A DNA stretch of 36,922 nt from Burkholderiaceae bacterium (GTDB lineage: Bacteria; Pseudomonadota; Gammaproteobacteria; Burkholderiales; Burkholderiaceae_F): NCBI GenBank assembly GCA_025055385.1, contig JANWXE010000197.1, positions 1 to 36,922 of the forward strand. The letters are read 5' to 3'. The position numbers and the translations under genes are program-made. Shown piece by piece: positions 1 through 8,868 of this stretch (position 1 is the stretch's first letter; the number at the start of each line of letters is the position of its first letter). The notes beneath the pieces were generated by a model. That model saw nothing but the letters and a program-made list of their open reading frames with translations, was not told the DNA's origin and ran no database searches.

Positions 1-735
1 CCCATCATCGTGTTCGAGAAGGTCAACAAGTGGTACGGCAACCACTTCCACGTGCTGCGCGACATCGACCTGACGGTGCGGCGCGGCGAGCGCATCGTGA
101 TCTGCGGACCGTCGGGCTCCGGCAAGTCCACGCTGATCCGCTGCATCAACCGCCTGGAGGAGCACCAAGAGGGCCGCATCGTGGTCGATGGCATCGAACT
201 GACCGACGACGTGCGCGCGGTCGAGCGGGTGCGGCGCCAGGTCGGCATGGTGTTCCAGCAGTTCAACCTGTTTCCGCACCTGACGGTACTGGAGAACCTG
301 ACGCTCGCCCCGATGTGGGTGGCCAAGCTGCCGAAAAAGGAGGCCGAGGAGCGCGCGCTGCAGCAACTGGCGCGCGTGCGCATCGCCGAGCAGGCGCACA
401 AGTATCCGCTGCAATTATCGGGCGGGCAGCAGCAGCGGGTGGCGATTGCGCGCGCGCTGTGCATGAAGCCGAAAATTTTGCTGTTCGACGAGCCGACCTC
501 CGCGCTCGACCCGGAGATGATCAAGGAGGTGCTGGACGTGATGATGGAACTTGCCGGGCAGGGCATCACGATGCTGGTGGTCACGCACGAGATGGGCTTC
601 GCCCGCGCGGTGGCGGATCGCGTGATCTTCATGGACCAGGGCCAGATCGTGGAAGAAAACACGCCGGCGGAGTTTTTCGCCAACCCGAAGAGCGAGCGCA
701 CGCGCGATTTCCTGTCGAAGATCCTTGGGCACTGA
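1..735 (+). CDS. aapP: amino-acid ABC transporter ATP-binding protein (AapP/GlnQ type), 5' end cut by window
   Basis: ATPase subunit of a polar or general L-amino-acid importer, which powers uptake at the inner membrane together with two permeases and a periplasmic binding protein that must lie left of the window. The frame is open from base 1 (P-I-I-V-F-E-K-V), so the true start is probably just upstream and the GTG at 10 is internal. Counting from that GTG, the P-loop GPSGSGKST is at 33-41, the Q-loop at Gln83, the signature LSGGQQQ at 136-142, Walker B ILLFDE at 156-161 and the H-loop His193. The [19 protein letters not shown] and LTLAP stretches and the ILGH C-terminus resemble AapP/YhdZ more than GltL, by memory of the family. 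Specificity is inferred only; the symbol is tentative. Confidence 0.88.
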   Translation, partial: PIIVFEKVNKWYGNHFHVLRDIDLTVRRGERIVICGPSGSGKSTLIRCINRLEEHQEGRIVVDGIELTDDVRAVERVRRQVGMVFQQFNLFPHLTVLENLTLAPMWVAKLPKKEAEERALQQLARVRIAEQAHKYPLQLSGGQQQRVAIARALCMKPKILLFDEPTSALDPEMIKEVLDVMMELAGQGITMLVVTHEMGFARAVADRVIFMDQGQIVEENTPAEFFANPKSERTRDFLSKILGH

Positions 736-832
736 TGCGCTGAGGCGGTGCCGTCCTCGGCGATAATCCGCGCCTTCTGGAGCGCAGCGCAACCTGCTGC
801 GACCGCAACCGTCCAGCGCCACCCACAACAAA

Positions 833-2902
833 ATGTCCGTTGCCGCCGTGCCTGCTGCCACGCCTGTGACCCGCGCTTCAATCTTGCCCTATGCCGGCAC
901 GATCTTTCTGTCGGCCTTCCTACTCTTTTTAGTGCAACCGATCATCGCCAAGCAGATCTTGCCGTGGTTCGGTGGCTCGGCCGCCGTGTGGACCACCTGC
1001 TTGGTGTTTTTCCAAAGCGTGCTGCTGGCCGGCTACGCCTATGCGGATCTGACGCAGCGGCTTGGTCTGAAGCGGCAGACGTGGCTGCATCTGGCGCTGC
1101 TGGCTGTCTCGCTTGCCGCATTACCGATCTTGGCGGCGGACAGCTGGAAGCCGGCCGGCGATGAGGAACCGGTCGTGCGTATCTTGCTGCTGCTGGCCGC
1201 GACGATCGGTCTGCCGTACTTCTTGCTCTCTACCACGACGCCGCTGCTGCAAGCATGGTTCGTGCGTCGCTTCCACGCGGCAGTGCCGTACCGGCTGTTT
1301 GCGCTGTCGAACTTCGCCTCGCTGCTGGCGCTGCTTGGCTTTCCGGTGCTGTTCGAGCCGTGGTTGACGGTGCCGCAACTGGGCTGGGGCTGGTCGGCGC
1401 TGTACGTCGGCTTCGTCGCGCTGTGCGCGGTCACTGGCTGGCTGTCGCTGCGGGCCGCTGACCATGCAGAGTCCACGCGCACCAGCGCCGCAGCGCAGCC
1501 AGCCGCGCCCCTGTCATGGAGCACACAACTGCTGTGGCTGCTGCTGTCCGCCATGGGTTCGGTGATGCTGTTGGCGGTCACGAACCACGTGACGCAGAAC
1601 ATCGCCAGCGTTCCGTTCCTGTGGGTGATCCCGCTGTCGCTGTATCTGATCACCTTTATCCTCGCCTTTGATCACCCGCGCTGGTATGTGCGGCCGCTGT
1701 TCGTAGCGCTGCTGCTGCCGGGTGTGCCGTGGCTGGCGTACCTGATTCCTTCGCTGGAGTTGAAGCTGGCAGTCGGCGCGTATTTCGCCGGGCTGTTCAT
1801 CGCCTGCATGTTCTGCCACGGCGAGCTGGCGCGCTTAAAACCCGATCCGCGTCATCTGACGCGCTTTTATTTGATGCTGTCGCTGGGCGGTGCGCTCGGC
1901 GCGGTGCTGGTGGCGATCGTCGCCCCGGCGACGCTGTCCGGCTATTTTGAGCTGAACATCGCGCTGGTGGCGCTGGCGGCGCTGCTGGCGCTGCGCATGG
2001 AAGGCGCCTGGCGGCTGCTGGGACTCGTCGCGGTAGCTGCAACGGCCTATTTTGCCGTCGACGGCGCACGCGAATACCTGCGCGATGTGCGCGCGATCGG
2101 CCGTGATTTTTTCGGCGTCGTGCGCACGCGCGATCGTACCGTGGACGGCGTCACCTACCGCGCGATGTACCACGGCGGCATCGTGCACGGGGGACAACTG
2201 CTCGGTGAGCGCTTCCGGCTCGTACCATCTGATTACTTCGGACCCACCTCTGGGTACGGGCGGCTATTCGCTGCGCTGAACGAACTGAAGCCGGCGCCGC
2301 GCAAGGTCGGAGTGATCGGGCTCGGCGCCGGCGTGGTCGCCGCGTACGGACGCGCCGGTGATGTGTTCACGTTCTATGAGATCAGCCCGCAGGTCATCGA
2401 GATCGAGCGGCGCGAGTTCACGTTCCTGCGCGACACGCCGGCGAAGACCGAGGTCATCCTCGGCGACGGGCGCTTGAGCCTAGAGCGGGAGCTCAAGAAA
2501 GGCGGGCCGCGCCGCTACGACGTGCTGGGTATCGACGCCTTCTCCGGCGATTCGATCCCGATGCACCTGATCACGCGCGAGGCGATGGCGCTGTACATCA
2601 GCCACCTGGCGCCGGATGGCGTCATCGTCTTTCAGGCCACCAATCGCTACGTGAACCTGATGCCGGTGATCCGGCGCCTCGCGGACGAGTTCGGGCTGCA
2701 GGCGGTGCTGGTGTCCGATTATCCGCGCAGCAACGAAGGGGCCGACTACTGGCTGTCCGCGACCGACCAGGTGCTGGTCACGCGCGACCGCGCGCTGCTC
2801 GCGCATCCGCGCATCGCCGAGGCGGCCGAGCCGATCGCCGGCCGCCCTGATCTGCCGATTTTCACCGACGCTCATCACAATCTGGTGCGAATCCTCAAGT
2901 AA
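833..2902 (+). CDS. fused multi-spanning membrane protein / spermidine-synthase-like protein
   Basis: A 689-residue protein with two parts. Residues about 15-430 are a string of hydrophobic segments (for example FLSAFLLFLVQPIIA near the start), i.e. a polytopic inner-membrane domain often labelled MFS-like. Residues about 440-689 are a Rossmann-type aminopropyltransferase domain: TYRAMYHGGIVHGGQLL corresponds to the substrate-loop region, GVIGLGAGVVAAYG (around 491-504) to the nucleotide-binding glycine loop, and DAFSGDSIPMHLITREA to the conserved acidic region. Family members fused this way are common and mostly uncharacterised; polyamine synthesis is inferred and some relatives may have other substrates. 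The ATG at 833 is the first plausible start and lacks a strong ribosome-binding site. It is a lone gene, 97 bp after the ABC ATPase. Confidence 0.85.
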   Translation: MSVAAVPAATPVTRASILPYAGTIFLSAFLLFLVQPIIAKQILPWFGGSAAVWTTCLVFFQSVLLAGYAYADLTQRLGLKRQTWLHLALLAVSLAALPILAADSWKPAGDEEPVVRILLLLAATIGLPYFLLSTTTPLLQAWFVRRFHAAVPYRLFALSNFASLLALLGFPVLFEPWLTVPQLGWGWSALYVGFVALCAVTGWLSLRAADHAESTRTSAAAQPAAPLSWSTQLLWLLLSAMGSVMLLAVTNHVTQNIASVPFLWVIPLSLYLITFILAFDHPRWYVRPLFVALLLPGVPWLAYLIPSLELKLAVGAYFAGLFIACMFCHGELARLKPDPRHLTRFYLMLSLGGALGAVLVAIVAPATLSGYFELNIALVALAALLALRMEGAWRLLGLVAVAATAYFAVDGAREYLRDVRAIGRDFFGVVRTRDRTVDGVTYRAMYHGGIVHGGQLLGERFRLVPSDYFGPTSGYGRLFAALNELKPAPRKVGVIGLGAGVVAAYGRAGDVFTFYEISPQVIEIERREFTFLRDTPAKTEVILGDGRLSLERELKKGGPRRYDVLGIDAFSGDSIPMHLITREAMALYISHLAPDGVIVFQATNRYVNLMPVIRRLADEFGLQAVLVSDYPRSNEGADYWLSATDQVLVTRDRALLAHPRIAEAAEPIAGRPDLPIFTDAHHNLVRILK

Positions 2903-3004
2903 GGCGCTGCGTCAGCGGCTCCAGCAATCAAGGGCGCTAACTCGTTTAGTTGCGCGTAAACACCGCGGCCTGGCAGCGCCCCCCGGTCAAGCCATCCCTA
3001 GGCC

Positions 3005-3032
3005 TTGTGCTTTGCTCGCTCACGCTTATAAA
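3005..3032 (+). promoter_or_regulatory. sigma-70-like promoter of the outer-membrane protein gene
   Basis: TTGTGC (3005-3010), a 16-bp spacer and TATAAA (3027-3032), followed by an A/G-rich leader. The -35 matches 4/6 and the -10 matches 5/6 of the consensus. The predicted start near 3039 leaves a leader of about 43 nt before the ATG at 3082. This is inferred from sequence only. Confidence 0.5.
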
Positions 3033-3081
3033 ATCGTAAAAAGGGGGGTGCTTGTACTTCTTTCAAAGGGGGAGGGGAACG

Positions 3082-3750
3082 ATGAAAAAAACCTTGCAAG
3101 GCGTGGCCTTTTCGGCGGCATTGTTAGGGGCGTCTGCGGCCGCTGCGCAAGCGCTGGCGCTGCGGGCGGGCTTGACAACAGGGTTCGGTGCCGAACTCGG
3201 CTATGGCGTAAACGACTATCTTGCGGTGCGTGCTTCTTACGGTGCCGGCTCGCTTAGCTACGATACGACCGAATCGGACATCCGTTACGACTTCAAATGG
3301 AAACCGCAACTGGCGCTGCTGACGGCAGATATTCACCCGTTTGCGGGCTGGTTTCGCGTCAGCGTTGGTTTCGGCAACCACGGCACGAAGCTGACAGGAC
3401 GGGCGGTAGCGACCAGCGGCACCCTGGAGATCGGTAACCAGACTTTCAATGCTGCCGATGTCGGCAGCGTCGATGCCCGTGTGTCGTTCAAACGCGCCAG
3501 CCCCTACCTTGGCATCGGCTGGGGGGCAGCCGCCCGTGGCAATGCGGGTTTTTATTTCACCTCCGACATCGGCGTTGTCTTCAGCCGCGCGACCGGCTCC
3601 GTCACGGGCACGTGCGCTGCCGGCGTGCCGCCTGCAACTTGCACTCAGCTGCAGCAAGAATTGCAAAACGAATCGCAGTCGTTCCGGCAAGAAGTGGAGC
3701 GCATCAAGTACTACCCGGTAATCACGGTCGGCGTCGGATACCGGTTCTGA
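3082..3750 (+). CDS. outer-membrane beta-barrel protein
   Basis: A 222-residue exported protein. The start at 3082 is chosen because a very strong purine tract (GGGGGAGGGG) sits just upstream; the frame is open further back to 3052 but that would place the signal peptide internally. The N-terminus MKKTLQG followed by a hydrophobic stretch and an AAAAQALA cleavage region is a typical Sec signal. The mature part alternates polar and hydrophobic residues, with many Gly/aromatic positions, and ends in GVGYRF. A terminal phenylalanine is the usual BAM-recognition signature of barrels. A Cys-containing loop (TCAAGVPPATCTQ) may carry a disulfide. The size fits a small 8-stranded OmpW/OmpA-like barrel, but I cannot place it in a named family. 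It is monocistronic, with its own promoter. Confidence 0.75.
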   Translation: MKKTLQGVAFSAALLGASAAAAQALALRAGLTTGFGAELGYGVNDYLAVRASYGAGSLSYDTTESDIRYDFKWKPQLALLTADIHPFAGWFRVSVGFGNHGTKLTGRAVATSGTLEIGNQTFNAADVGSVDARVSFKRASPYLGIGWGAAARGNAGFYFTSDIGVVFSRATGSVTGTCAAGVPPATCTQLQQELQNESQSFRQEVERIKYYPVITVGVGYRF

Positions 3751-4018
3751 GGACGGCGGGCGCTTAAACAGAATTGGGCAAAGCCTCTTGCGCGGCCGTA
3801 CGCAAGCACAGGGGGCAAGGGGCGCGTGGCCAGGAGAGCCCGATCTAACGCTTGCGCGGCAGCGTTGCTCTTTGCGACGGTCTCGTCGCCGACTGCGAAG
3901 GCAGCCGTGCGCGGTGCAAGCGCTGCCGCAGGTGCATGTGTTGTGCAGAATTCAGCGCCGACGCCTGCGCGCCTACGGGTGGCCTCGTTCAGGTGCGGCG
4001 CTGACCGATAATGAGCGG

Positions 4019-5077
4019 ATGGCTGCACCATTGACCCTGACGATCACTCGCCCCGACGACTGGCATCTGCACCTGCGCGACGGCGCACAGATGACGGCGG
4101 TGCTGCCCTACACCGCGCGTCAATTTGCGCGCGCGATCGTCATGCCCAATTTAAAGCCGCCGGTGACCACCGTCGCGCAGGCTGATGCTTACCGGCAGCG
4201 CATCTTAAAGGCGCTGCCCGCCGGGCTGCGCTTCGAGCCGTTGATGACGCTGTACCTGACCGACAACACAGCACCGGAGGAAATTCGGCGCGCCAAGGAA
4301 AGCGGCTTCGTGCACGGCGTCAAGCTGTATCCGGCTGGGGCGACGACGAATGCCGATTGCGGTGTTACGGACTTGCGGCGTTGCACACGTGCTCTGCAGA
4401 TGATGGAAGCGGTCGATCTGCCGCTGCTGATCCACGGCGAGGTCACGCATGCGGAGGTGGACGTCTTCGACCGCGAGGCACGTTTCATCGAGGACGTGCT
4501 GATCCCATTGCGGCGCGATTTTCCGGCGTTGCGCGTGGTGCTCGAGCATGTCACGACGCGCGAGGCGGTGCAGTACGTCGAGCAGGCGGACGGCCGCATA
4601 GGCGCGACGATCACCGCGCATCATCTATTGTTTAACCGCAATGCGTTGTTTGTTACACCGCAGGGCCGCTTAGGCTTGCGGCCGCACTACTACTGCCTGC
4701 CGGTGCTGAAGCGCGAGCCGCATCGGCAGGCGCTGCTGGCGGCCGCAACCTCCGGCAATCCGCGCTTCTTCCTTGGCACCGATAGCGCGCCGCATCCGAA
4801 AGGGGAGAAGGAGAGTGCCTGTGGCTGCGCGGGCTGCTTCACCGCCGCCAGCGCCCTGGAACTGTACGCGATGGCCTTTGAGGCGGCCGGCGCATTGCAC
4901 CGTCTGGAAGCATTTGCCAGTTTCCACGGCGCCGATTTTTACGGACTGCCACGCAATCGGGACACGGTGACACTTGAGCGGCGCACTTGGACTGTGCCAC
5001 AGGAGCTTGCTTTCGGCGACGCAACTGTCGTGCCGCTGGCTGCCGGGGAGACGCTGCCGTGGAAGCTTGCGCTGTAA
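4019..5077 (+). CDS. pyrC: dihydroorotase
   Basis: Catalyses reversible cyclisation of N-carbamoyl-L-aspartate to dihydroorotate in pyrimidine biosynthesis; cytosolic, binuclear zinc. It has 352 residues, close to the E. coli class II enzyme (348). Visible ligands are the His16/His18 pair in HLHLRD, the carboxylated Lys101 in GVKLYP, His138 in LLIHGE, His176 in LEHVTT and the catalytic Asp254 in GTDSAPH. The frame is open upstream to 3788, but that stretch is Arg/Ala-rich and unlike any PyrC, so I take the ATG at 4019. Its stop overlaps the next gene by 19 bp, implying translational coupling. Confidence 0.96.
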   Translation: MAAPLTLTITRPDDWHLHLRDGAQMTAVLPYTARQFARAIVMPNLKPPVTTVAQADAYRQRILKALPAGLRFEPLMTLYLTDNTAPEEIRRAKESGFVHGVKLYPAGATTNADCGVTDLRRCTRALQMMEAVDLPLLIHGEVTHAEVDVFDREARFIEDVLIPLRRDFPALRVVLEHVTTREAVQYVEQADGRIGATITAHHLLFNRNALFVTPQGRLGLRPHYYCLPVLKREPHRQALLAAATSGNPRFFLGTDSAPHPKGEKESACGCAGCFTAASALELYAMAFEAAGALHRLEAFASFHGADFYGLPRNRDTVTLERRTWTVPQELAFGDATVVPLAAGETLPWKLAL

Positions 5078-5850
5078 ACGCGGGAGCAATCGACTGGTCA
5101 GCGCCCTGGCTGGCCCCGCTGGTGCGCTGGCGCGAGGTGCTGCAAGCGCCGGATTGGCGGGTTGCCGCAAGCGGGGCTGCACGGGCGCACGGCGTCACCT
5201 CCGGCCGCGGGCGGCCGATTGTGTTTGTTGCCGCGGACGATGCTGGCAACACTCCTTATGAACTGCATATCGCGAATACCGGCCGCGTGCCGGCGCGGGA
5301 CAACTGGCACGACGCGTTCAACGCGTTGATGTGGCTAGCCTTTCCGCGCACGAAGGCGGCCCTCAACGCCCGCCAGGCTGATGAGATCGAGCGGCTTGGC
5401 ATCGGGCCGCGTCGCGGCGCGGTGCGCGACGCAGCCACGCTGATCGACGAAAGTGGGCTGCTGCTGGCCAGTGACGACGACTCGATTTTCGATGCGCTCG
5501 CGCAGCATGACTGGTCGCAACTGCTGATCAATGGCCGCGCGCGCTGGGGCCAGGATATTCGCGCGTTTGTGTTTGGCCACGCGCTGCTTGAGAAGCTGTG
5601 CAGCCCTTTTAAGGCGATCACGGCCTGCGTAGTGCCTGTGCCGCTGTCGAGCGAGCCCGATGAGGCGGCTGCGCGTTTCGTGATGCGTGCGGATCTGGCG
5701 CCGGCGCGGCTTGCGCATCTGCCGGTGCTGGGTATTCCAGGCTGGTGGCCGCCCAATGAGGATCCGCGCTTCTACGAGGACCCAACGGTGTTCAGGCTGC
5801 GGCGGTCTGGGTGCCGTCGCCAGCCGGCCCGTTTGCTGCCGGAAGGCTAG
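5059..5850 (+). CDS. DUF3025 domain protein
   Basis: A 263-residue protein of unknown function. The diagnostic block DNWHDAFNALMWLAFPRTKA (about residues 77-96) is the core of DUF3025, which in beta- and gammaproteobacteria is often found next to metabolic genes. Later conserved pieces include WSQLLINGRARWGQD and FGHALLEKL. The GTG at 5059 is favoured because GGGGAG lies about 8 nt upstream inside the end of pyrC; the frame is open further back but is only a pyrC shadow. The last 20 residues are Arg-rich and look less conserved. The overlap with pyrC suggests one transcript. No catalytic function can be assigned. Confidence 0.85.
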   Translation: MEACAVNAGAIDWSAPWLAPLVRWREVLQAPDWRVAASGAARAHGVTSGRGRPIVFVAADDAGNTPYELHIANTGRVPARDNWHDAFNALMWLAFPRTKAALNARQADEIERLGIGPRRGAVRDAATLIDESGLLLASDDDSIFDALAQHDWSQLLINGRARWGQDIRAFVFGHALLEKLCSPFKAITACVVPVPLSSEPDEAAARFVMRADLAPARLAHLPVLGIPGWWPPNEDPRFYEDPTVFRLRRSGCRRQPARLLPEG

Positions 5851-6109
5851 CCGATGTCGCTGCGCGCTATCAGAGGCGGGCGCACCGGGGCCATACTATG
5901 GCGGGTGCAACAGGCGATGACAACGGAGATAGGCGAGGGCTCTTCCCGTTCGATGACTGCCGGCAGTCAACGGCGTGACCGTCAAGGCACCGCTGTCGGC
6001 GCGTGGGAAACCGTGCACAGGCGCGTCGGAGTAGTCATTGAGCCGCAGCGCGGCCTTTGCACACGCCTGGCGGACGATGCAAGCCAATGACAGGGCGAAA
6101 GGAACGGAA

Positions 6110-7096
6110 ATGAAAGTTATCGTCACCGGCGGCGCCGGCTTTCTGGGACAACTGCTCATTCGCGCGCTATGCGAACGCGGCCGGTTGTCGCGTACCGACG
6201 GTGGACAATACGAGATCCAGCAGATCGTCTCAATCGACCAAGCACAAGCCGGCCCCCTGTTCGTGGACGAGCGCGTCAGCTACGTGGTCGGCGATATCGC
6301 CAATCCAACGTTTCTCAGTCACGTCCTTGGTCGCGACACCGACAGCGTGTTCCATTTGGCCGCCGTGGTCAGCGGCGGCGCAGAGGCTGATTTTGATCTT
6401 GGCATGCGCGTAAACCTGGATGGCACGCGTGCGCTGTTGGAGATCTGCCGCGCGCAGACTGCCCGCCCGCGCGTGGTGTTCGCCAGCAGTGTGGCGGTGT
6501 TTGGCGCGCCGCTGCCGGATGTGGTGAGCGACGACACTGCGCCGCGGCCGCAGACCAGTTACGGCACGCAGAAGTTGATCGGCGAATGCTTGCTCAACGA
6601 CTACGCACGCAAGGGCTTCCTCGATGGCCGTGCGCTGCGGCTGCCCACGATCGTCGTGCGGCCGGGCAAGGCCAATGCCGCTGCCTCTGGTTTTGCAAGT
6701 GCCATTATTCGCGAGCCGCTGGCTGGCTGCGAGGTCACGATCCCGGTGCCGCGCGAAACCGCGATGTGGGTGTCGTCGCCGCAGTCGGCCGTGGCCGCTT
6801 TCATCCATGCGCATGAACTCCCCGAGGCCGCTTGGGGCAGCTACCGAGCGTTGAATCTGCCTGGCTTAACCGTCACGATGGCGCAGGCCCTGGAAGCCCT
6901 GCGCGAGGTCGGCGGCGAGGCGGCTGCGGCGCGCGTGCGGTTTGCGCCCGATGACGGCATCATGCGCATCGTGCGTACTTGGCCGACGCGCTTTGAAACC
7001 CCGCGCGCCGATGCGATGGGTTTTCCGCGCGACGCCGATTTGGTCGGCATCGTGCGAGCGTACGCGCGGCAGTACGCGCCGGCCGTTGGCCGCTGA
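6110..7096 (+). CDS. denD: D-erythronate dehydrogenase-like NAD-dependent epimerase/dehydratase
   Basis: A 328-residue extended short-chain dehydrogenase. The NAD(P) glycine motif GGAGFLG is at 7-13, an acidic adenosine-binding position (SID) at about 41-43, the active-site SS at 126-127 and YxxxK at Tyr151-Lys155. The overall sequence, including FHLAAVVSGGAEADFD and RLPTIVVRPGKANAAASGF, matches what I know of DenD, which oxidises D-erythronate at C2 in four-carbon sugar acid catabolism. The partner genes (OtnK-, OtnC- and OtnI-type) are not adjacent, so the pathway assignment is moderate. The ATG at 6110 has GAAAGGAACGG upstream, while the frame continues back to 6038 without a good site. 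It converges on the ThDP enzyme gene. Confidence 0.82.
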   Translation: MKVIVTGGAGFLGQLLIRALCERGRLSRTDGGQYEIQQIVSIDQAQAGPLFVDERVSYVVGDIANPTFLSHVLGRDTDSVFHLAAVVSGGAEADFDLGMRVNLDGTRALLEICRAQTARPRVVFASSVAVFGAPLPDVVSDDTAPRPQTSYGTQKLIGECLLNDYARKGFLDGRALRLPTIVVRPGKANAAASGFASAIIREPLAGCEVTIPVPRETAMWVSSPQSAVAAFIHAHELPEAAWGSYRALNLPGLTVTMAQALEALREVGGEAAAARVRFAPDDGIMRIVRTWPTRFETPRADAMGFPRDADLVGIVRAYARQYAPAVGR

Positions 7097-7104
7097 GCTG
7101 CAGA

Positions 7105-7128
7105 GTGACCGCCGGCAAGCGCGGTTAC
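7105..7128. terminator. hairpin between convergent genes
   Basis: GTGACCGC (7105-7112) and GCGGTTAC (7121-7128) form an 8-bp stem with one G:U pair and an 8-nt loop, between the stop codons of the DenD-like gene and the convergent ThDP enzyme. No T-run follows on either strand, so termination is uncertain. Confidence 0.28.
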
Positions 7129-8807
7129 TGCGCCGCTTGGGCGCGCAGCGATTCGATCGTTGCGTTTGGTGTGATCACATCCGGATCACAAGCGAGTTCG
7201 ATCAGTGCCGGCAGCCGCTGCTCACGCGCGAAGGCCGCCGCCTCGCGCAGCGCCGGCGCAAACTGATCCGTAGTCTCAACCAAGGTTCCAAAACCGCCGA
7301 ACGCTTGCGCGAGCTGATCAAAACGCGGGTTCGCAAGCGCCGTCGCATACACGCGCCCCGGAAACGCGCGCTCCTGATGCATGCGGATTGTGCCGTACAT
7401 GCCGTTGTTGAACACGATCGCGATTACGCCGGTGCGGTACTGCACGGCGGTGGCCAGCTCCTGCACCGTCATCATCAACTCGCCGTCTCCAGCCACCGTC
7501 ACGACCGTGCGCTCCGGGGCGGCTAGCTTGGCGGCGATTGCCGCCGGCAGCCCGTAGCCCATGCTGCCTGCGGTGGGCGCAAGCTGCGTGCGCAATCCGG
7601 TATATCGATAAAAACGGTGGACCCAAGTGGCGAAGTTGCCGGCGCCATTGGTGATGATGGTGTCTGCCGGCAACTGCTCGCCTAACGTGCGAATGACTTG
7701 CCAGAGGTCAAGCCGCGGTGTGCGCCCGGCATAAACGGCGGGGCGCTGCTGCCACGCTTCGTATTCGGCGCGCGCCTGGGCGGTGGCGTCGCGCCAGGGC
7801 GAAGACTCGATCGGCGGCAGCATGGCCAGACGAGCGGCGATTTGCGGCATGCCGGAGGCGATGGCCAACACCGGCTGATAGACGCGCCCGAGCTCCTCAA
7901 TGCCTGGATGCACGTGCACCAGGCGCTGGTGCGGTCGCGGCACCGTCAGCAGCGTATAGCCGCCCGTGGTCATCTCGCCTAGCCGCGGCCCGATCGCAAT
8001 AAGCAGGTCCGTCTCCCGCACCCGCTGCGCCAATTTCGGATTGACGCCAATGCCGACGTCACCGATGTAATTCGGGTGCCGGTTGTCAAACAGATCCTGA
8101 AAGCGAAACGCGCAGGCCACTGGCAGGTGATTGGCTTCCACCCAGCGGCGCAGGTTCTCGCAGGCCGCCGGCGTCCAGCCGAAACCACCGAGCAGCACCA
8201 GCGGCCGCCGGGCGTCACCGAGCAGTCGCCGCAGCGTGGCCAACTGCGTGTCCGAAGGCGCCGCTTGCACCGGCGCGTGACAGGCGGCGTCGGCAACGTC
8301 GGCTGTCTGCATCAGCATGTCTTCCGGCAAGGCCAGCACCACGGGCCCGCAGCGGCCGCTGGTGGCTACCTGAAAGGCACGGGCGACGAATTCCGGAATG
8401 CGGTCGGCACGGTCGATTTGCGCCACCCACTTGGTCAGTGGCCCGAACATGCGGCGGTAGTCGATTTCTTGGAACGCCTCGCGCTCGGCGCAGTCGCTGC
8501 CGACCTGACCGACAAACACCACGATCGGCGTGGAGTCCTGGAACGCGGTGTGAATGCCAATAGACGCGTTCGTTGCGCCCGGCCCGCGCGTGACGAACGC
8601 CACGCCGGGCTGGCCGGTCAGCTTTGCATAGGCTTCGGCCATGAAAGTCGAGCCGGACTCGTGCCGGTTAACCACCGTCCGAATCGACGGCGCATCGGCC
8701 AGCGCATCCAGCACCGGCAGATAACTCTCGCCTGGGACACAGAAAACGTAGTTGACGCCCTGGATTTGCAACTGGTCGACGAGGATACGGGCAGCGGTGC
8801 GGTTCAT
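7125..8807 (-). CDS. thiamine diphosphate-dependent acetolactate-synthase-like enzyme
   Basis: A 560-residue ThDP enzyme with the full three-domain fold: an N-terminal Pyr domain with the cofactor-activating Glu50 (NRHESG), a central domain, and a C-terminal PP domain with the GDGE...NN motif (about residues 438-467) that binds Mg-diphosphate. The length fits acetolactate synthase catalytic subunits and relatives such as benzoylformate decarboxylase or sulfoacetaldehyde acetyltransferase. No regulatory subunit (ilvN type) or ilvC lies nearby, so a biosynthetic IlvB role is unlikely. I name it by fold and leave the substrate open. It lies 61 bp after the COG3235 gene on the same strand and may be read from the flagellar operon tail. 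Confidence 0.85.
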   Translation of the reverse strand: MNRTAARILVDQLQIQGVNYVFCVPGESYLPVLDALADAPSIRTVVNRHESGSTFMAEAYAKLTGQPGVAFVTRGPGATNASIGIHTAFQDSTPIVVFVGQVGSDCAEREAFQEIDYRRMFGPLTKWVAQIDRADRIPEFVARAFQVATSGRCGPVVLALPEDMLMQTADVADAACHAPVQAAPSDTQLATLRRLLGDARRPLVLLGGFGWTPAACENLRRWVEANHLPVACAFRFQDLFDNRHPNYIGDVGIGVNPKLAQRVRETDLLIAIGPRLGEMTTGGYTLLTVPRPHQRLVHVHPGIEELGRVYQPVLAIASGMPQIAARLAMLPPIESSPWRDATAQARAEYEAWQQRPAVYAGRTPRLDLWQVIRTLGEQLPADTIITNGAGNFATWVHRFYRYTGLRTQLAPTAGSMGYGLPAAIAAKLAAPERTVVTVAGDGELMMTVQELATAVQYRTGVIAIVFNNGMYGTIRMHQERAFPGRVYATALANPRFDQLAQAFGGFGTLVETTDQFAPALREAAAFAREQRLPALIELACDPDVITPNATIESLRAQAAQ

Positions 8808-8868
8808 AGATAGTCGGCGCTGGTCTCAGTCACTGCGTCATGTCGGCGGGAAGCGGACGCGTACGAAG

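Noticed and set aside
3997-4012. ACCGATAA just before pyrC as a FliA -10
   Set aside because: No TAAA-like -35 at the proper distance, and pyrC is not a flagellar gene.
3788-4018. 77-codon in-frame extension of pyrC
   Set aside because: Open but Arg/Ala/Gln-rich, unlike any dihydroorotase N-terminus; the ATG at 4019 gives the normal enzyme length.
5854-6090. 78-codon plus-strand ORF between the DUF3025 and DenD-like genes
   Set aside because: No ribosome-binding site, low-complexity composition and no recognisable motif; treated as non-coding leader.
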